A DNA stretch of 64,000 nt from CAKZSB01 sp964646405 (lineage in GTDB: Bacteria; Pseudomonadota; Gammaproteobacteria; Granulosicoccales; Granulosicoccaceae): contig CAZYDV010000001.1 of assembly GCA_964646405.1 (NCBI GenBank), positions 1-64,000 on the forward strand, given 5' to 3'. The notes below the pieces were generated by a model, which did no database searches, was not told where the DNA came from, and saw only the letters and a program-made list of their open reading frames with translations. Positions 62,354-64,000 of the stretch are shown one piece after another (positions within the stretch are counted from its first letter, which is position 1; every line of letters begins with the position of its first letter). The translations under genes were made by a program, and so were the position numbers.

Positions 62354-63615
62354 AGAGACAGCCCTCTTGTGACGATGTAAACGAAGATGGCCTGTTAGCC
62401 GTCACTGTGGCGCGCGCGCGGCTGGCAGCGCAAATCATGCCGCTGTCTGGCCGCGAACAGGTCGGTGTCAGAGAAAGCCTTGGCCGTGTTTGTGCGCAAC
62501 CGGTCTGTTCACCTATCGATGTACCGGCCTATACCAACAGCGCGATGGATGGCTTTGCCGTCGCCTCGACAGATATGCCCGCTCAGGGCGAACGCACGCT
62601 GCCGCTTGCCGGCACCGTGTGGGCCGGCAGACCGCTTGGCTTTGATCTCGCCGCCGGTCACGCCGTGCGCATCATGACGGGCGGTATGATGCCAGCCGGC
62701 ACCGACACGGTGATCATTCAGGAGCATGTCGATGCGACCGAGACAAGCGTGACGATCGACGGGTCTACGCCGGTGGGTCGCAATGTGCGCAAGGCGGGTG
62801 AAGACATATGCGCAGGTGAACAGGTGATCGCCGCTGGCACCTTGATAACACCGGCGCACGTCGGCCTGATGGCGTCGCTTGGGATCTCTGGCCTGTCGGT
62901 GGTGCAGCGTCCGCGCGTAGCGTACTTTAGCACCGGAGACGAGCTGCGTGCGCTGGAGACCCACGCTGGTCAGCCACTGGGCGATGGTGAATTGTTCGAC
63001 AGCAACCGACACACGATTTTCGCCATGCTCTCGCGCATGGACGTCGAATTGATCGACATGGGGCTGGTGCCAGACAACCCGCAAGCCACGCGCGAGGTTT
63101 TCGAGAAAGCCGCCGCGAGCGCCGATCTGATCCTTTCATCGGGCGGTGTGTCCGCAGGGGCAGCCGATTTCGTCAGTGACACACTGGCGCAACTTGGCGA
63201 TATCAGTTTCTGGAAACTGGCGATGCGACCAGGACGGCCACTGGCATTTGGCCAGGTTGGAGAGGCCCATTTTTTTGGCCTGCCAGGCAATCCTGTGGCG
63301 GTGATGGTGACTTTCTACGAATTCGTAAAACCGGCGTTACTTCGATTGATGGGGGCAGCTCAAACCGAGCCATTCACCGTATCTGCCAGCGCTCTGGAGC
63401 CGATTCGAAAGTCGCTCGGGCGAGTGGAATATCAACGTGGCATTCTAGAGCTCGCCGCAGATGGCCAGGCCACGGTCAGACTCACCGGCAAACAGGGAGC
63501 CGGGCGCCTGAGTTCCATGTGCCAGGCCAATTGCCTGATCGTCTTGCCGCCGGAAAATGACGGGGTTGTGGCGGGCGATATCGTTCAGGTTCATCCGTTT
63601 CACGGCCTGGTTTGA
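62344..63615 (+). CDS. moeA: Molybdopterin molybdenumtransferase
   Basis: Inserts molybdate into adenylylated molybdopterin. The protein (423 aa) shows VPAYTNSAMDGFAV near residue 60, RIMTGGMMPAGTDTVI near 104, STGDEL near 198, LSSGGVSAGAADFV near 263 and FGLPGNPVAVMVTF near 317. ATG start overlapping mobA. A YkgJ-like gene follows with a 4-bp overlap. Confidence 0.95.
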   Translation: MAIERQPSCDDVNEDGLLAVTVARARLAAQIMPLSGREQVGVRESLGRVCAQPVCSPIDVPAYTNSAMDGFAVASTDMPAQGERTLPLAGTVWAGRPLGFDLAAGHAVRIMTGGMMPAGTDTVIIQEHVDATETSVTIDGSTPVGRNVRKAGEDICAGEQVIAAGTLITPAHVGLMASLGISGLSVVQRPRVAYFSTGDELRALETHAGQPLGDGELFDSNRHTIFAMLSRMDVELIDMGLVPDNPQATREVFEKAAASADLILSSGGVSAGAADFVSDTLAQLGDISFWKLAMRPGRPLAFGQVGEAHFFGLPGNPVAVMVTFYEFVKPALLRLMGAAQTEPFTVSASALEPIRKSLGRVEYQRGILELAADGQATVRLTGKQGAGRLSSMCQANCLIVLPPENDGVVAGDIVQVHPFHGLV

Positions 63616-63884
63616 TCGCGACGGTGGTTCCTTTGAATTGCCGTCCCTCTTGCGGTGCCTGCTGTATCGCCCCTTCGATAAGTACACCGATGCCGGGTAT
63701 GCCGAACGGTAAAGCGGCCGGGCAGCGCTGTCTGCACCTGACCGATGAGCAAAAGTGCGCGCTGTTTGATGACCCTCAACGTCCGCAGGTGTGCTCGCAA
63801 CTGCAACCCAGCGTGCAAATGTGTGGTGACAACCGGCAGCAGGCGCTTCACTTTCTGGTCACACTGGAATCGCTAACCCGCTGA
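63612..63884 (+). CDS. YkgJ-family cysteine-cluster protein
   Basis: A small protein (about 90 aa) with the cluster CRPSCGACCIAPSI near residue 10, then CLHLTDEQKCALF near 40 and VCSQLQP near 60, giving the CxxxCxxCC pattern thought to bind zinc or iron. Function unknown. The start is TTG 63612 overlapping the moeA stop (TTGA) or GTG 63624. It closes the gshA-mobA-moeA run. The remaining 116 bp to the window end hold nothing I can call. Confidence 0.82.
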   Translation: MIATVVPLNCRPSCGACCIAPSISTPMPGMPNGKAAGQRCLHLTDEQKCALFDDPQRPQVCSQLQPSVQMCGDNRQQALHFLVTLESLTR

Positions 63885-64000
63885 GCGACGAGTGCGCAAA
63901 CTCCTGCTGACTTGCCGCTCGGCCGGGCGATTCTTTCCGTTTCGAACTGGAAAGGGCCTTAGTCGCGCTGCACACTGGCCGGCACTGGGTGAGTACCCGC

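Overview
The window is a compact, protein-dense stretch (about 50 genes in 64 kb) of a proteobacterial chromosome. I see no rRNA, tRNA, insertion sequence, prophage or CRISPR array. From about 23 kb onward the gene set is gammaproteobacterial: RlmKL, SohB, TamA/TamB, a VpsR-type regulator, Bpt, exonuclease I next to a DUF2058 protein, DsbB, and E. coli-type GshA. The first 23 kb has an alphaproteobacterial flavour: iolCBJ, reductive pyrimidine catabolism with an ABC importer, CobS/CobT, an IalB-family protein. The best fit is a marine or heterotrophic gammaproteobacterium of an early-branching order with many alphaproteobacterial-like catabolic genes. I cannot name the genus.

Layout. 0-4.5 kb: a branched-chain-type periplasmic binding protein, divergent from iolC-iolB-iolJ (inositol catabolism); the gap between them holds a perfect LacI-type palindrome and other symmetric sites. 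4.7-8.6 kb: a DUF4143 ATPase, a beta carbonic anhydrase, a fold-IV aminotransferase and an EamA exporter. 8.6-17.9 kb: a pyrimidine or beta-alanine module. Two overlapping RutR-like TetR genes are divergent from a six- to seven-gene operon: omega-amino acid aminotransferase, N-carbamoyl-beta-alanine amidase, dihydropyrimidinase, ABC ATPase, two permeases and a NMT1/THI5-type binding protein. The divergent promoter holds an exact match to the RutR box. 18-22.3 kb: cobS and cobT of the aerobic cobaltochelatase, then glyA; a structured leader and an intrinsic terminator lie directly before cobS. 22.4-23 kb: an IalB-family protein.

23-30 kb: glycogen metabolism, with glgA and glgB divergent from glgC and malQ. 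30-33 kb: rlmKL and sohB. 33.4-34.8 kb: a VpsR-like regulator that has lost the sigma-54 contact loop. 35-38 kb: an acyl-CoA synthetase divergent from a class III CoA-transferase. 38-44 kb: tamA-tamB and a TlpA-like thioredoxin. 44-48.4 kb: heme A synthase (ctaA) between two unrecognised membrane proteins with helical-repeat tails. 48.5-55 kb: lon, pta, ampD, a membrane adenylate cyclase and bpt. 55.5-64 kb: sbcB with a DUF2058 gene, dsbB, hisN, a YbfF-type esterase, and a tight overlapping run gshA-mobA-moeA-YkgJ-like.

The clearest working unit is the pyrimidine module. Uptake, ring opening (dihydropyrimidinase), decarbamoylation (amidase) and transamination of beta-alanine sit in one operon under twin RutR-like regulators. 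The first enzyme, dihydropyrimidine dehydrogenase, is not in the window. No clearly new multi-gene defence or biosynthetic system is visible. The items most worth a second look are the cobS leader, the degenerate VpsR-like activator, the twin RutR arrangement, the iol operator region and the two unknown membrane proteins around ctaA.
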